Assembly (NCBI GenBank): GCA_027056615.1
Contig: JALUKJ010000367.1
Location: 1-7,471, forward strand
Direction: 5' to 3'
DNA length: 7,471 bases
Source: Campylobacteraceae bacterium
GTDB lineage: Bacteria; Campylobacterota; Campylobacteria; Campylobacterales; Sulfurovaceae
Every line of letters starts with the position of its first letter. The stretch's first letter is position 1. Below the pieces are notes generated by a model. The model saw only the letters and a program-made list of their open reading frames with translations, did not search any database and was not told the DNA's origin. The translations under genes and the position numbers were made by a program. Of this stretch, positions 1 through 5,029 are shown one piece after another.

Positions 1-319
1 CAACAGCTACATAGTTTTTACCAATAACAAAGCCAATAGCAGATTTACTTGTTTTGTACTCTGCTAATTTCTTCTCTGTTTTTGGGTCAAACTTTACAAT
101 ATATCCATCACGACTAATTAAATAGCCATCATCACCATCAAATTTTATAACACCATGGTTCATATTGTGCATATTTTTCATATGTCTTTTAGTTAAGCCA
201 TCTTCTATAATAGCTACCGATTGTGACTCTCTCTCAACTACAAAATACTTCTCTTTTGCACTAAGTGTGGTAATGAAAAATGTTGAGATTATAAATATAA
301 GGTAGAGTAAAAATTTCAT
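1..319 (-). CDS. nirF: NirF-like heme d1 biosynthesis protein, 5' part (runs off window)
   Basis: The first 106 codons are visible and the frame is still open at base 1. The protein starts MKFLLYLIFIISTFFITTLSA followed by KEKYFVVERES, a clear Sec signal peptide with probable cleavage after A21, so the product is exported. What follows (VAIIEDG, HGVIKFDGDDGYLISRDG, VKFDPKTEKKLAEYKTSKSAIGFVI) has the rhythm of the d1-type beta-propeller shared by NirS, NirN and NirF. NirF is a periplasmic or lipoprotein dehydrogenase-like protein of late heme d1 synthesis. It has no CxxCH in the visible part, which argues against NirN or a second NirS. AAAGGA sits 7-8 nt before the ATG. It lies 92 nt downstream of nirS on the same strand and is probably cotranscribed with it. 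NirF versus another d1-propeller protein cannot be settled without the rest of the gene. Confidence 0.8.
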   Translation of the reverse strand, partial: MKFLLYLIFIISTFFITTLSAKEKYFVVERESQSVAIIEDGLTKRHMKNMHNMNHGVIKFDGDDGYLISRDGYIVKFDPKTEKKLAEYKTSKSAIGFVIGKNYVAV

Positions 320-342
320 ATTTTTCCTTTTATTAGGGGGAA

Positions 343-361
343 TTTATCTATGCTAGATAAA
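343..361 (-). other. Intergenic hairpin between nirS and nirF
   Basis: TTTATCTA and TAGATAAA form a perfect 8-bp stem around a 3-nt loop (TGC). A second, weaker stem at 379-398 (TTACCCCA / TGGGTTAA, one mismatch, AAAA loop on the plus strand) lies just upstream in the minus-strand transcript. Neither is followed by a U run in the direction of nirS transcription, so I do not call an intrinsic terminator. A role as an mRNA 3'-end stabiliser or processing site between a highly expressed nirS and nirF is plausible but unproven. Confidence 0.4.
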
Positions 362-411
362 GCACAGATAGATTACCCTTACCCCAAAAATGGGTTAAGA
401 GTAAAAAAATA

Positions 412-2154
412 TTACGCACCAGGAACGTGTTGTCTATGCTCAACTGAGTATGTAAATGTAGGTGTTGTTAAGTTTTCAATATACTTAACAAATTTACCAG
501 TTTCAGACTCATAGATACCAATTCTACCTGTTGTCCACTCTGAAATCATAGTCCATTTACCATGGTTAGCAGGTTCTGCATGAAGAAGTCTTGGTTGAAC
601 TGGATTTTTTACAGCTTTACCTAGATGGTTTGGCATTGGTAAGATTTTCTCTTTTCCAAATGCTTTTTCATTTACAGCTACTTTTTCATGTTGTGTTGCA
701 TCCCACTCTTGAAGTACTTTACCAGTTTTAGCATCAATTAAATGACCTTTGGTTTTACCAACTTCAATAATTCTATCTGTCTCTAAAGTCTCTTTGTTAA
801 TTAAGTAAACTTTATTGTAGTTTTTTGGCTTACCAAGTACACAATCAGACCAAATCCAAGGTGTATCTTCTCCTGTACCTACAAATAGTCCACCACCAGC
901 AGTTTTAACTTTTTTAACAATTTTCCAACTTGGAGACTCCCAAATAACAACTTGTCCAAAGTTCATACTCTGTGTTGCATTGAGTTGTTTACCCATTTTT
1001 TTGTTGAACCAAGATGAACCTTGACCTGGGTGTGGTTTAGATTTTTTACCTGTATATACTTTAGCTGCTAATTTCATAGTCTTTTGGTCTACAATACCCA
1101 TAAGGTCACTTCCTTGAGATGCAACTTGTACATATCTACCAAAATCTTTACCTTTATTTTCATTTAGGAATGCATCATGAAGTACTTTACCAATATTTGG
1201 AATATCTCCTACAATTGGAAAATCTGGTTTAGAGTAATCTACTATATATACATGTCCTGCATCTTTAAGTGCAAATGAGAAGTAAGGTCCATAAGGTGTA
1301 TCTGCAATGTAAGCTACACGGCTAGGTTCAATCTGTCCATCCATATTAATAACACGGCTTGTATCGTAAGCTTTTAATGGTTTTAAAGTATGAGCATCAC
1401 AAAGTACTGCACCACCTGGATTATAGTTTCCTGCCATAACATATTTACCATTTGGACTAACTGCTAAACCACGAGACTCTTGACCTACTTGAACACTTGC
1501 AACTGCTGGTTGTCCTGGAGCTCCAATATCGAACATTGTAAGTCGTCCTGAACGGCTAATAGAGTACGCATATCTAGGGTTAGCTTTGTTTGTTACCGTA
1601 ACATGTACTGCAAATCCTGCTTTATGACGACTAAGAACTTTACCACTTGTAGAGTCAATAAAGTCAACTAAAGAGGCATCTCTTTCAGTTGCAAATGTAA
1701 TGTTTTTAACATTTTTAACCTCTGCACCTTTATATTTTAAGCTACCATCTTTTCCAACAGGATACTTCTTAGCTAATGCATCAACATCTGCTAATTTTGT
1801 ATATGTCTTTTTGACCTTATCTAAGTCTAATTTTAATTCAACTGTATTTTTCCAATCCATCAACCAGTCAATCATACCTGTTGCATCATCTTTAGAGAAC
1901 TTTGTATTCCATGCAGGCATGGCTGTATTTTCTCTACCATTTAAAATAGTCTCTGCTAGGAACTCTCTATTTTTCTTTTTAAGTGCTTTAGGTCTAAGGT
2001 CACTACCAACACCACCTTGGTGAATTGGCCCATGACACCCTTGACACTCTTTTTCAAATACTTTTGCAAAGTCCATATTTGATGTTCCTGCCATTGCCAT
2101 GGTTGTTAGTAAACTAGTTGTAGCTGCTAAACTTAAGAGTTTATTTAATTTCAT
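412..2154 (-). CDS. nirS: Cytochrome cd1 nitrite reductase (NO-forming)
   Basis: A complete 580-residue precursor that reduces nitrite to nitric oxide in the periplasm, taking electrons from c-type cytochromes. Residues 1-22 (ending AMA) are a Sec signal peptide. The N-terminal cytochrome c domain carries C37-Q-G-C40-H41, and M79 (NTAMPAW) is the likely distal ligand of heme c. From about residue 150 comes the eight-bladed d1 propeller. H184 (FAVH) aligns with the proximal d1 iron ligand of Pseudomonas NirS, and H326 (VLHDAF) and H375 (KPHPGQG) with the two active-site histidines His327 and His369 of P. aeruginosa, so all key residues are present. The length fits the family. AGGAG lies about 6 nt before the ATG. 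It is the last gene of a minus-strand run starting with two tiny membrane ORFs, with nirF behind it. The leader holds several dyads that may control it. Confidence 0.98.
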   Translation of the reverse strand: MKLNKLLSLAATTSLLTTMAMAGTSNMDFAKVFEKECQGCHGPIHQGGVGSDLRPKALKKKNREFLAETILNGRENTAMPAWNTKFSKDDATGMIDWLMDWKNTVELKLDLDKVKKTYTKLADVDALAKKYPVGKDGSLKYKGAEVKNVKNITFATERDASLVDFIDSTSGKVLSRHKAGFAVHVTVTNKANPRYAYSISRSGRLTMFDIGAPGQPAVASVQVGQESRGLAVSPNGKYVMAGNYNPGGAVLCDAHTLKPLKAYDTSRVINMDGQIEPSRVAYIADTPYGPYFSFALKDAGHVYIVDYSKPDFPIVGDIPNIGKVLHDAFLNENKGKDFGRYVQVASQGSDLMGIVDQKTMKLAAKVYTGKKSKPHPGQGSSWFNKKMGKQLNATQSMNFGQVVIWESPSWKIVKKVKTAGGGLFVGTGEDTPWIWSDCVLGKPKNYNKVYLINKETLETDRIIEVGKTKGHLIDAKTGKVLQEWDATQHEKVAVNEKAFGKEKILPMPNHLGKAVKNPVQPRLLHAEPANHGKWTMISEWTTGRIGIYESETGKFVKYIENLTTPTFTYSVEHRQHVPGA

Positions 2155-2183
2155 TTCTTTCTCCTCTAATTTATAATGGATTA

Positions 2184-2197
2184 ACTTATGTATAAGT
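2184..2197. promoter_or_regulatory. Short palindrome in the nirS leader
   Basis: ACTTAT-GT-ATAAGT is a dyad with perfect 6-bp arms, about 30 nt upstream of the nirS ATG. Overlapping it at 2181-2194, TTAAC-TTAT-GTATA matches 8 of 10 specified bases of the TTAAC-N4-GTTAA box described for Campylobacter NssR. This is too close to the start codon for ordinary activation, so if it is functional it is more likely a repressor site or an mRNA element. It could also be chance in AT-rich DNA. Confidence 0.25.
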
Positions 2198-2222
2198 CTA
2201 TCCAGATAGAATTTTGGGTCTT

Positions 2223-2267
2223 ATTTTAAGACATAGACACATTTTTGAGGACTCTGCTAAGTCCTCA
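2223..2267 (-). promoter_or_regulatory. Candidate nirS promoter with perfect 22-bp palindrome
   Basis: TGAGGACT-N6-AGTCCTCA (2246-2267) is a perfect palindrome with 8-bp arms. On the minus strand it is followed by TAAAAT (plus-strand 2223-2228), a 5/6 match to a sigma70-type -10. The palindrome centre is 28.5 bp from the upstream edge of the -10, nearly the spacing seen at the TTGAT-N4-ATCAA promoter elsewhere in this window (29.5 bp). The predicted start near 2216 puts the centre at about -40.5, a class-II activator position. The alternative is an RNA hairpin in a longer transcript. It has no downstream U tract on either strand, so it is not a convincing terminator. Confidence 0.4.
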
Positions 2268-2292
2268 TCTTCACTTCATCAATTTTTTAAAA

Positions 2293-2308
2293 TTGCACAT
2301 AAGTGTAA
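2293..2308. promoter_or_regulatory. Crp/Fnr-format dyad upstream of nirS
   Basis: TTGCAC-ATAA-GTGTAA is a near-perfect inverted repeat (5 of 6 arm positions complementary) with the N4 spacer typical of Crp/Fnr-superfamily operators. It lies about 140 bp upstream of the nirS start codon and about 85 bp upstream of the candidate nirS transcription start. The half-site differs from TTGAT, so a paralogous regulator would be needed. It is assigned by shape only. Confidence 0.35.
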
Positions 2309-2328
2309 CATCTGTTTGCTTAAGTAAA

Positions 2329-2347
2329 ATATATGATTATCATCATT
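2329..2347. promoter_or_regulatory. Fur-box-like site
   Basis: Read on the minus strand, this 19-mer matches the classical Fur consensus GATAATGATAATCATTATC at 13 of 19 positions, including an unbroken 11-base core (TGATAATCAT plus the preceding A/T context). It lies between the small membrane ORF that ends at 2363 and nirS. Iron control of a heme enzyme operon would make sense. The AT-rich background makes chance matches common, and no fur gene is visible here. Confidence 0.3.
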
Positions 2348-2362
2348 TAAAGTGATAACTTT

Positions 2363-2490
2363 CTACTTATTAAGCTTTGCCTTTTCTTGCTTATATATCC
2401 AAAACATAGGTAAAATAATTACTGTATGTAGAAAGATAGTCAGTGTCAAAGATCCCTGATTTAGCATATCAAAGAAACTTGGTCAATCAT
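2363..2490 (-). pseudogene. Tiny single-TM protein ORF with apparent 1-nt frameshift
   Basis: The minus strand has an excellent ribosome site (AAAGGAG, 5 nt, ATG at 2488-2490), but that frame ends after nine codons (MIDQVSLIC). The frame one base over continues as MLNQGSLTLTIFLHTVIILPMFWIYK plus a basic tail and stops at 2363-2365. Restoring one T in the run near 2475-2479 gives a 42-residue protein MIDQVFFDMLNQGSL..., with one TM helix at about 14-33 and a positively charged C-terminus (N-out/C-in). If the frameshift is real, only the 34-residue product from the ATG at 2465-2467 could be made, without a good ribosome site. It lies upstream of nirS on the same strand. I do not recognise the family. 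A sequencing error in the homopolymer is a real alternative to decay. Confidence 0.45.
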
Positions 2491-2505
2491 TTTTTCTCCT
2501 TTATA

Positions 2506-2655
2506 AGTACCTGACCATAATAAATGTCATATTTTAACGATAAGAAAAAGGTACAGGTACAAGGCAGATTTTTGAAGGACTAGCCTTAGCTAATTCAAAA
2601 AAATCTAACGCAAAATAATTTCATTAAAATATGACATTTATTATGGTCAGGTACT
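2506..2655. mobile_element. MITE-like palindromic element, 150 bp, flanked by TA
   Basis: The ends are perfect inverted repeats: 2506-2537 (starting AGTACCTGACC) pairs with 2624-2655 (ending GGTCAGGTACT). Including the TA dinucleotide on each side, the pairing is 34 bp (2504-2537 with 2624-2657). TA on both sides is what insertion by an IS630/Tc1-mariner-type transposase would leave, although TA is self-complementary and so cannot be told apart from two more repeat bases. There is no coding capacity. The middle holds a second stem, TTTTTGAA (2568-2575) with TTCAAAAA (2594-2601), and an extra copy of CAGGTAC at 2554-2560. It separates two small minus-strand membrane ORFs and supplies the stop codon of the upstream one. 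No parent transposase with these ends is seen in the window. Confidence 0.8.
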
Positions 2656-2816
2656 TAATAAGTTTTGGGCATCCATTTTTTGGAGAAGTATCTCATTTTT
2701 GAAAGTGTTATGACTGCCACATACGCTACCCCAAAAATGAGTACGAGTGTTGACTCTATAAAAATAGGTAAAAATTGATTAACTGCTATTTCAGGACGAA
2801 CTATCAACTGTTCCAT
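2655..2816 (-). CDS. Small single-TM protein, 53 aa, unknown
   Basis: MEQLIVRPEIAVNQFLP leads into one TM helix (about residues 15-38, IFIESTLVLIFGVAYVAVIT) followed by a basic tail (KMRYFSKKWMPK). This fits a short inner-membrane protein with N-out/C-in topology. The start at 2814-2816 is chosen over the ATG at 2874-2876 because AGGAA precedes it by about 8 nt and the extra 20 residues look non-native and are antisense to a plus-strand remnant. The last codons fall at the MITE edge: the stop TAA is made by the TA/MITE junction, so the original C-terminus was probably different. It is upstream of a second tiny TM ORF and nirS on the same strand. I do not recognise the family. A small accessory subunit of a respiratory complex is conceivable but unsupported. 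Confidence 0.5.
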   Translation of the reverse strand: MEQLIVRPEIAVNQFLPIFIESTLVLIFGVAYVAVITLSKMRYFSKKWMPKTY

Positions 2817-2818
2817 AT

Positions 2819-3159
2819 ATGGTTTCCTACGGATTAAATGCATTTTTAGAGAGCAAACCAAGTAGTAAAAATGCACGGGTGTATAAAACGGTACAGGAGT
2901 ATAGCCCTTTTTATATAGACAAACGTTTTGGTGGTCTTCAGATTATGAATAAAGAAGATAGCTCTTTTAAAGAGAAACCTAACAATATGACATTTTTTAA
3001 AGAGTTTGAGCGTCTTGAAAAGAGTGGGGTAAAAAGCATCTTAAACTAGACAATAATACCTTGTTAATATTAGACAATAGTGGTAAAACTAAATCTACTC
3101 TTCCTCTTAATAATAAAAATGAGATAGAATTTGTACATCACTATTATGGAGTAGAGTAG
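2819..3159 (+). pseudogene. Remnant of unknown protein gene, one frameshift
   Basis: The frame from ATG 2819 (MVSYGLNAFLESKPSSKNARVYK...) reads 68 codons with protein-like composition to FKEFERLEK, then changes character (SGVKSILN, stop at 3047-3049). Adding one A to the run 3018-3021 shifts to a frame reading EWGKKHLKLDNNTLLILD and on to EFVHHYYGVE with stop at 3157-3159, giving about 113 residues. The continuity on both sides of a homopolymer makes a single-base deletion (or sequencing error) convincing. There is no ribosome site before 2819 and the frame is open back to 2783, so the N-terminus (perhaps a membrane anchor) may be missing. Its beginning lies back to back with the small minus-strand ORF, a possible rearrangement point. 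The family is not recognised. It lies 4 nt before a two-TM protein gene. Confidence 0.55.
2839..2875. repeat. 10-bp perfect inverted repeat
   Basis: TGCATTTTTA (2839-2848) and TAAAAATGCA (2866-2875) are perfect complements around a 17-nt spacer. The dyad sits inside the plus-strand remnant gene and just upstream of the 53-aa minus-strand ORF (centre about 41 nt before its ATG). It could be an operator for that ORF or merely coincidental within AT-rich coding DNA. Confidence 0.25.
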
Positions 3160-3163
3160 TCTT

Positions 3164-3352
3164 ATGTTAGAGATTGTTTTAACACTTGTTTTTTCTGTTG
3201 TTATGCTTGTTTTTATGGCATTTCCTGCCATGAAGATTGTCGAGGCAATAGGAAAGATAACTCCTATTTCAGAGAAGTTACATAATATATTACAAATATT
3301 GATAACTATTCTTCTCTCTTTAGCTGTTGGATTGTTTCTTAAATTTGCTTAA
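3164..3352 (+). CDS. Small two-TM membrane protein, 62 aa, unknown
   Basis: The protein is almost entirely two hydrophobic helices, about residues 3-22 (EIVLTLVFSVVMLVFMAF) and 41-60 (NILQILITILLSLAVGLFLK), joined by a short polar loop with KIVEAIGKITPISEK. A GGAG at 3148-3151 precedes the ATG at a rather long spacing of 12 nt. It begins 4 nt after the end of the frameshifted remnant gene, so the two probably formed an operon. Its 3' end overlaps the tail of the convergent precorrin-2 dehydrogenase gene by 14 bp (3339-3352). I do not recognise the family and assign no function. An inner-membrane location is the only safe inference. Confidence 0.65.
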   Translation: MLEIVLTLVFSVVMLVFMAFPAMKIVEAIGKITPISEKLHNILQILITILLSLAVGLFLKFA

Positions 3353-3911
3353 AGTGTTTTTTGAAATACTCTTTTACAACTCTTTCAAAATACTCCATAC
3401 GCTCTTTGCCTTTTGGCATAGTTGTGCGTAAACTTTTCATCTCTTTTAAAAAATCACCTATATTTTTAGGAATAATCTTCTCAATATATTGTCGTATCTG
3501 TTTTGCAAAAGCAGGAGATGCACCTCCTGTTGAAAATGCAATTGTTAAATCATCTCTTTTAATATATGAGGGAAAGATAAAATCACAATATTGAGTGTCA
3601 TCTACAGAGTTTACAAGTGTTTTTGAACCTCTGCTCTCTTCATATATTGCTTTATGAAGTTCTATTGTATCAGTTGCTACAATAACAATATCAAACTCCT
3701 CTATATCTCCTTTAATATAAGCTCTCTTTTCTAAAATTAATTCATATTTATCTATAAGCTCTTTTGCTTTTTCTTCTACTTCTATGCTTATTACAGTGAT
3801 GTTTTTAGTAAAATCTATAAGCTTCTCTAGCTTCTCTGTAGCAATAGCCCCACCACCAACAACCAATATCTTTAAGTTATTCATATCTATTAACATTGGA
3901 AAATATGCCAT
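3339..3911 (-). CDS. Precorrin-2 dehydrogenase / sirohydrochlorin ferrochelatase
   Basis: 190 residues, the length of the free-standing SirC/Met8/CysG-N-terminal type. It oxidises precorrin-2 to sirohydrochlorin with NAD+ and may insert iron to give siroheme, the precursor of heme d1, in the cytoplasm. Residues 1-110 are a Rossmann fold with VVGGGAIATEKLEKL (17-31) binding the dinucleotide. NSVDDTQYCDFIFPS (101-115) contains the conserved aspartate pair D104/D105, matching the catalytic Asp of CysG and Met8. FSTGGASPAFAKQIRQYIE (126-144) is the family's second signature, with S127 near the serine known in CysG. No methyltransferase domain follows, so uroporphyrinogen methylation must come from another gene. 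AAGGA lies about 7 nt before the ATG. It is divergent from the siroheme decarboxylase gene and shares its regulatory gap, consistent with a heme d1 role. Whether it also chelates iron is not visible. Confidence 0.9.
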   Translation of the reverse strand: MAYFPMLIDMNNLKILVVGGGAIATEKLEKLIDFTKNITVISIEVEEKAKELIDKYELILEKRAYIKGDIEEFDIVIVATDTIELHKAIYEESRGSKTLVNSVDDTQYCDFIFPSYIKRDDLTIAFSTGGASPAFAKQIRQYIEKIIPKNIGDFLKEMKSLRTTMPKGKERMEYFERVVKEYFKKHFKQI

Positions 3912-3945
3912 AGCAATCCTTTTTTCTCTAATCTAGCAGAAGTTT

Positions 3946-3951
3946 ATTATA
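3946..3951 (-). promoter_or_regulatory. Candidate -10 for precorrin-2 dehydrogenase gene
   Basis: A perfect TATAAT on the minus strand (plus-strand ATTATA). The predicted start near 3939 would put the TTGAT-N4-ATCAA centre at about -25, where a bound regulator would block rather than help. An alternative weaker -10, TAGATT (3930-3935), would instead place that box at -41.5 for activation. The sequence alone does not decide which is used. Confidence 0.4.
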
Positions 3952-3957
3952 ATCGTT

Positions 3958-3971
3958 TTGATATATATCAA
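3958..3971. promoter_or_regulatory. Perfect FNR-type operator TTGAT-ATAT-ATCAA
   Basis: The 14-mer TTGATATATATCAA is a perfect match to the FNR consensus TTGAT-N4-ATCAA. It lies in the 95-bp gap between the divergent precorrin-2 dehydrogenase and siroheme decarboxylase genes. Its centre (3964.5) is exactly 41.5 bp upstream of the start expected (4006) from the TATAAT at 3994-3999, the classical class-II activation position. The likely binder is the Crp/Fnr regulator encoded at 5026-5727, whose recognition helix has the E-x-x-S-R pattern known to read TTGAT in FNR. Confidence 0.85.
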
Positions 3972-3993
3972 CTTTTATCTCTTTTGTTTCTTC

Positions 3994-3999
3994 TATAAT
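3994..3999 (+). promoter_or_regulatory. -10 box of a leaderless promoter for the siroheme decarboxylase gene
   Basis: A perfect TATAAT ends 7 nt before the ATG at 4007, so transcription should start at about 4006-4007, at the start codon. The 30 nt before the ATG contain no Shine-Dalgarno sequence, unlike nirS, nirF and the divergent gene, which fits a leaderless mRNA. There is no good -35, as expected for a class-II activator-dependent promoter. Confidence 0.7.
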
Positions 4000-4006
4000 T
4001 ATTGTT

Positions 4007-5029
4007 ATGAAAATATTAGATAAAAAAACAGAAAATGAACTACTTTTTCAAATGCAAAATAGCTTTCCTATGGTTGAAAAACCTTTTGAGGTAATTGCTA
4101 ATACACTAAAGATAACAGAAGAAGAGGTACTAACTACAGTACGTAAGTTAAAAGAGGAGGAGATTATTAGACAAACCTCTGCAATTTTTGATACCAAACG
4201 TCTTGGCTATAAATCTTCTCTTGTAGCCTTTAAAGTAGCAGAAAACAAAATAGATGAGGCTGTAAAGATTATTAATGCACACCCTGGTGTAAGTCACAAT
4301 TACTTAAGAAACCATGATTATAACATTTGGTTTACCATGGCAGTAGCTCCTGACTCTAAACTAGGACTTGAAAAAACCGTAGAGATACTAAAAGAGCGTA
4401 CCCATGCCGAGGATGCTATTATACTTCCAACACTAAAAATGTTTAAAATCTCTGTGAAGATGGATACTACAGGTAAACGTGCAAAAAAAGAGAAGCTCAA
4501 AAAACTTGCCAATAAAACTATAGAACTTACACCTGAACATATTGAGGTAATTAAAGTTCTTCAAAAAGATATTGACATTATCCCTGAGCCATTCAAAAAA
4601 TCTATTGAACTATTAGGAATAAGTTATGAAAGATTTTTTGAATTAGCACATGAGTTTAAAGATAGTGGTGTCATGCGTCGTTTTGCAACAATATTAAATC
4701 ATAGAAAAGCAGGATTTGGTGCAAATGCAATGTCTGTATGGGCAGTGCCAAAAGAGCAAGGAGAAGCTATAGGTAAAAAAATGGCAGAGTTTTCAGCCGT
4801 AAGTCACTGTTACCTTAGACCCTCTTACCCAAATTGGCCATACAATCTTTTTGCCATGGTACATGCCAAAACCCAAGAAGAGTGTGACTCACTAATAGAT
4901 GAGATGGCAAAAGAGAGTGGATTGACAAACTATAGTAAACTTTACTCAACTGTAGAGTTTAAAAAACAAAGATTAGTCTATTTTGATGAATCTTTTAATA
5001 AATGGGAGCAAGAAGCTTTACAAAATTAG
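4007..5029 (+). CDS. Fused siroheme decarboxylase (NirDL/NirGH, AhbAB-like), heme d1 biosynthesis
   Basis: A 340-residue protein made of two Lrp/AsnC-like halves. Domain 1 (about 1-155) has a winged-helix start, then RQTSAIFDTKRLGYKS (55-70) and GVSHNYLRNHDYNIWF (94-109). Domain 2 (about 172-335) repeats the plan with RRFATILNHRKAGFGA (224-239) and AVSHCYLRPSYPNWPYNLF (264-282). These paired motifs are those of the NirD/L/G/H and AhbA/AhbB siroheme decarboxylases, which convert siroheme to 12,18-didecarboxysiroheme; the VSH-x-YLR segments carry the active-site His/Tyr/Arg candidates. Despite the Lrp fold they are enzymes, not regulators. Pseudomonads use separate genes, so one chain here probably replaces a heterodimer. 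No ribosome site is present; the mRNA is probably leaderless, driven from an FNR-type promoter. Its stop overlaps that of the convergent regulator by 3 bp. Confidence 0.92.
   Translation: MKILDKKTENELLFQMQNSFPMVEKPFEVIANTLKITEEEVLTTVRKLKEEEIIRQTSAIFDTKRLGYKSSLVAFKVAENKIDEAVKIINAHPGVSHNYLRNHDYNIWFTMAVAPDSKLGLEKTVEILKERTHAEDAIILPTLKMFKISVKMDTTGKRAKKEKLKKLANKTIELTPEHIEVIKVLQKDIDIIPEPFKKSIELLGISYERFFELAHEFKDSGVMRRFATILNHRKAGFGANAMSVWAVPKEQGEAIGKKMAEFSAVSHCYLRPSYPNWPYNLFAMVHAKTQEECDSLIDEMAKESGLTNYSKLYSTVEFKKQRLVYFDESFNKWEQEALQN

Noticed and set aside
1700..2023. Plus-strand open frame of 107 codons
   Set aside because: Antisense to the conserved cytochrome c part of nirS, with composition expected from the complementary strand and no ribosome site.
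2246..2267. Intrinsic terminator
   Set aside because: A good stem but no T run after it on either strand; operator or leader hairpin fits better.
2551..2560. GGTACAGGTAC direct repeat as a tandem array or CRISPR unit
   Set aside because: Only two 5-mers inside the MITE; explained by an extra copy of the terminal CAGGTAC word.
2817..2876. N-terminal extension of the 53-aa membrane ORF to an earlier ATG
   Set aside because: The extra 20 residues overlap the plus-strand remnant in antisense, and the inner ATG has the better ribosome site.
3361..3594. Plus-strand open frame of 77 codons
   Set aside because: Antisense to the conserved precorrin-2 dehydrogenase signature region.
4318..4512. Minus-strand open frame of 64 codons
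   Set aside because: Antisense inside the siroheme decarboxylase gene; no supporting signals.
4007..5029. Lrp/AsnC transcription regulator
   Set aside because: The two-domain layout with VSH-x-YLR motifs and the nir context identify a siroheme decarboxylase.
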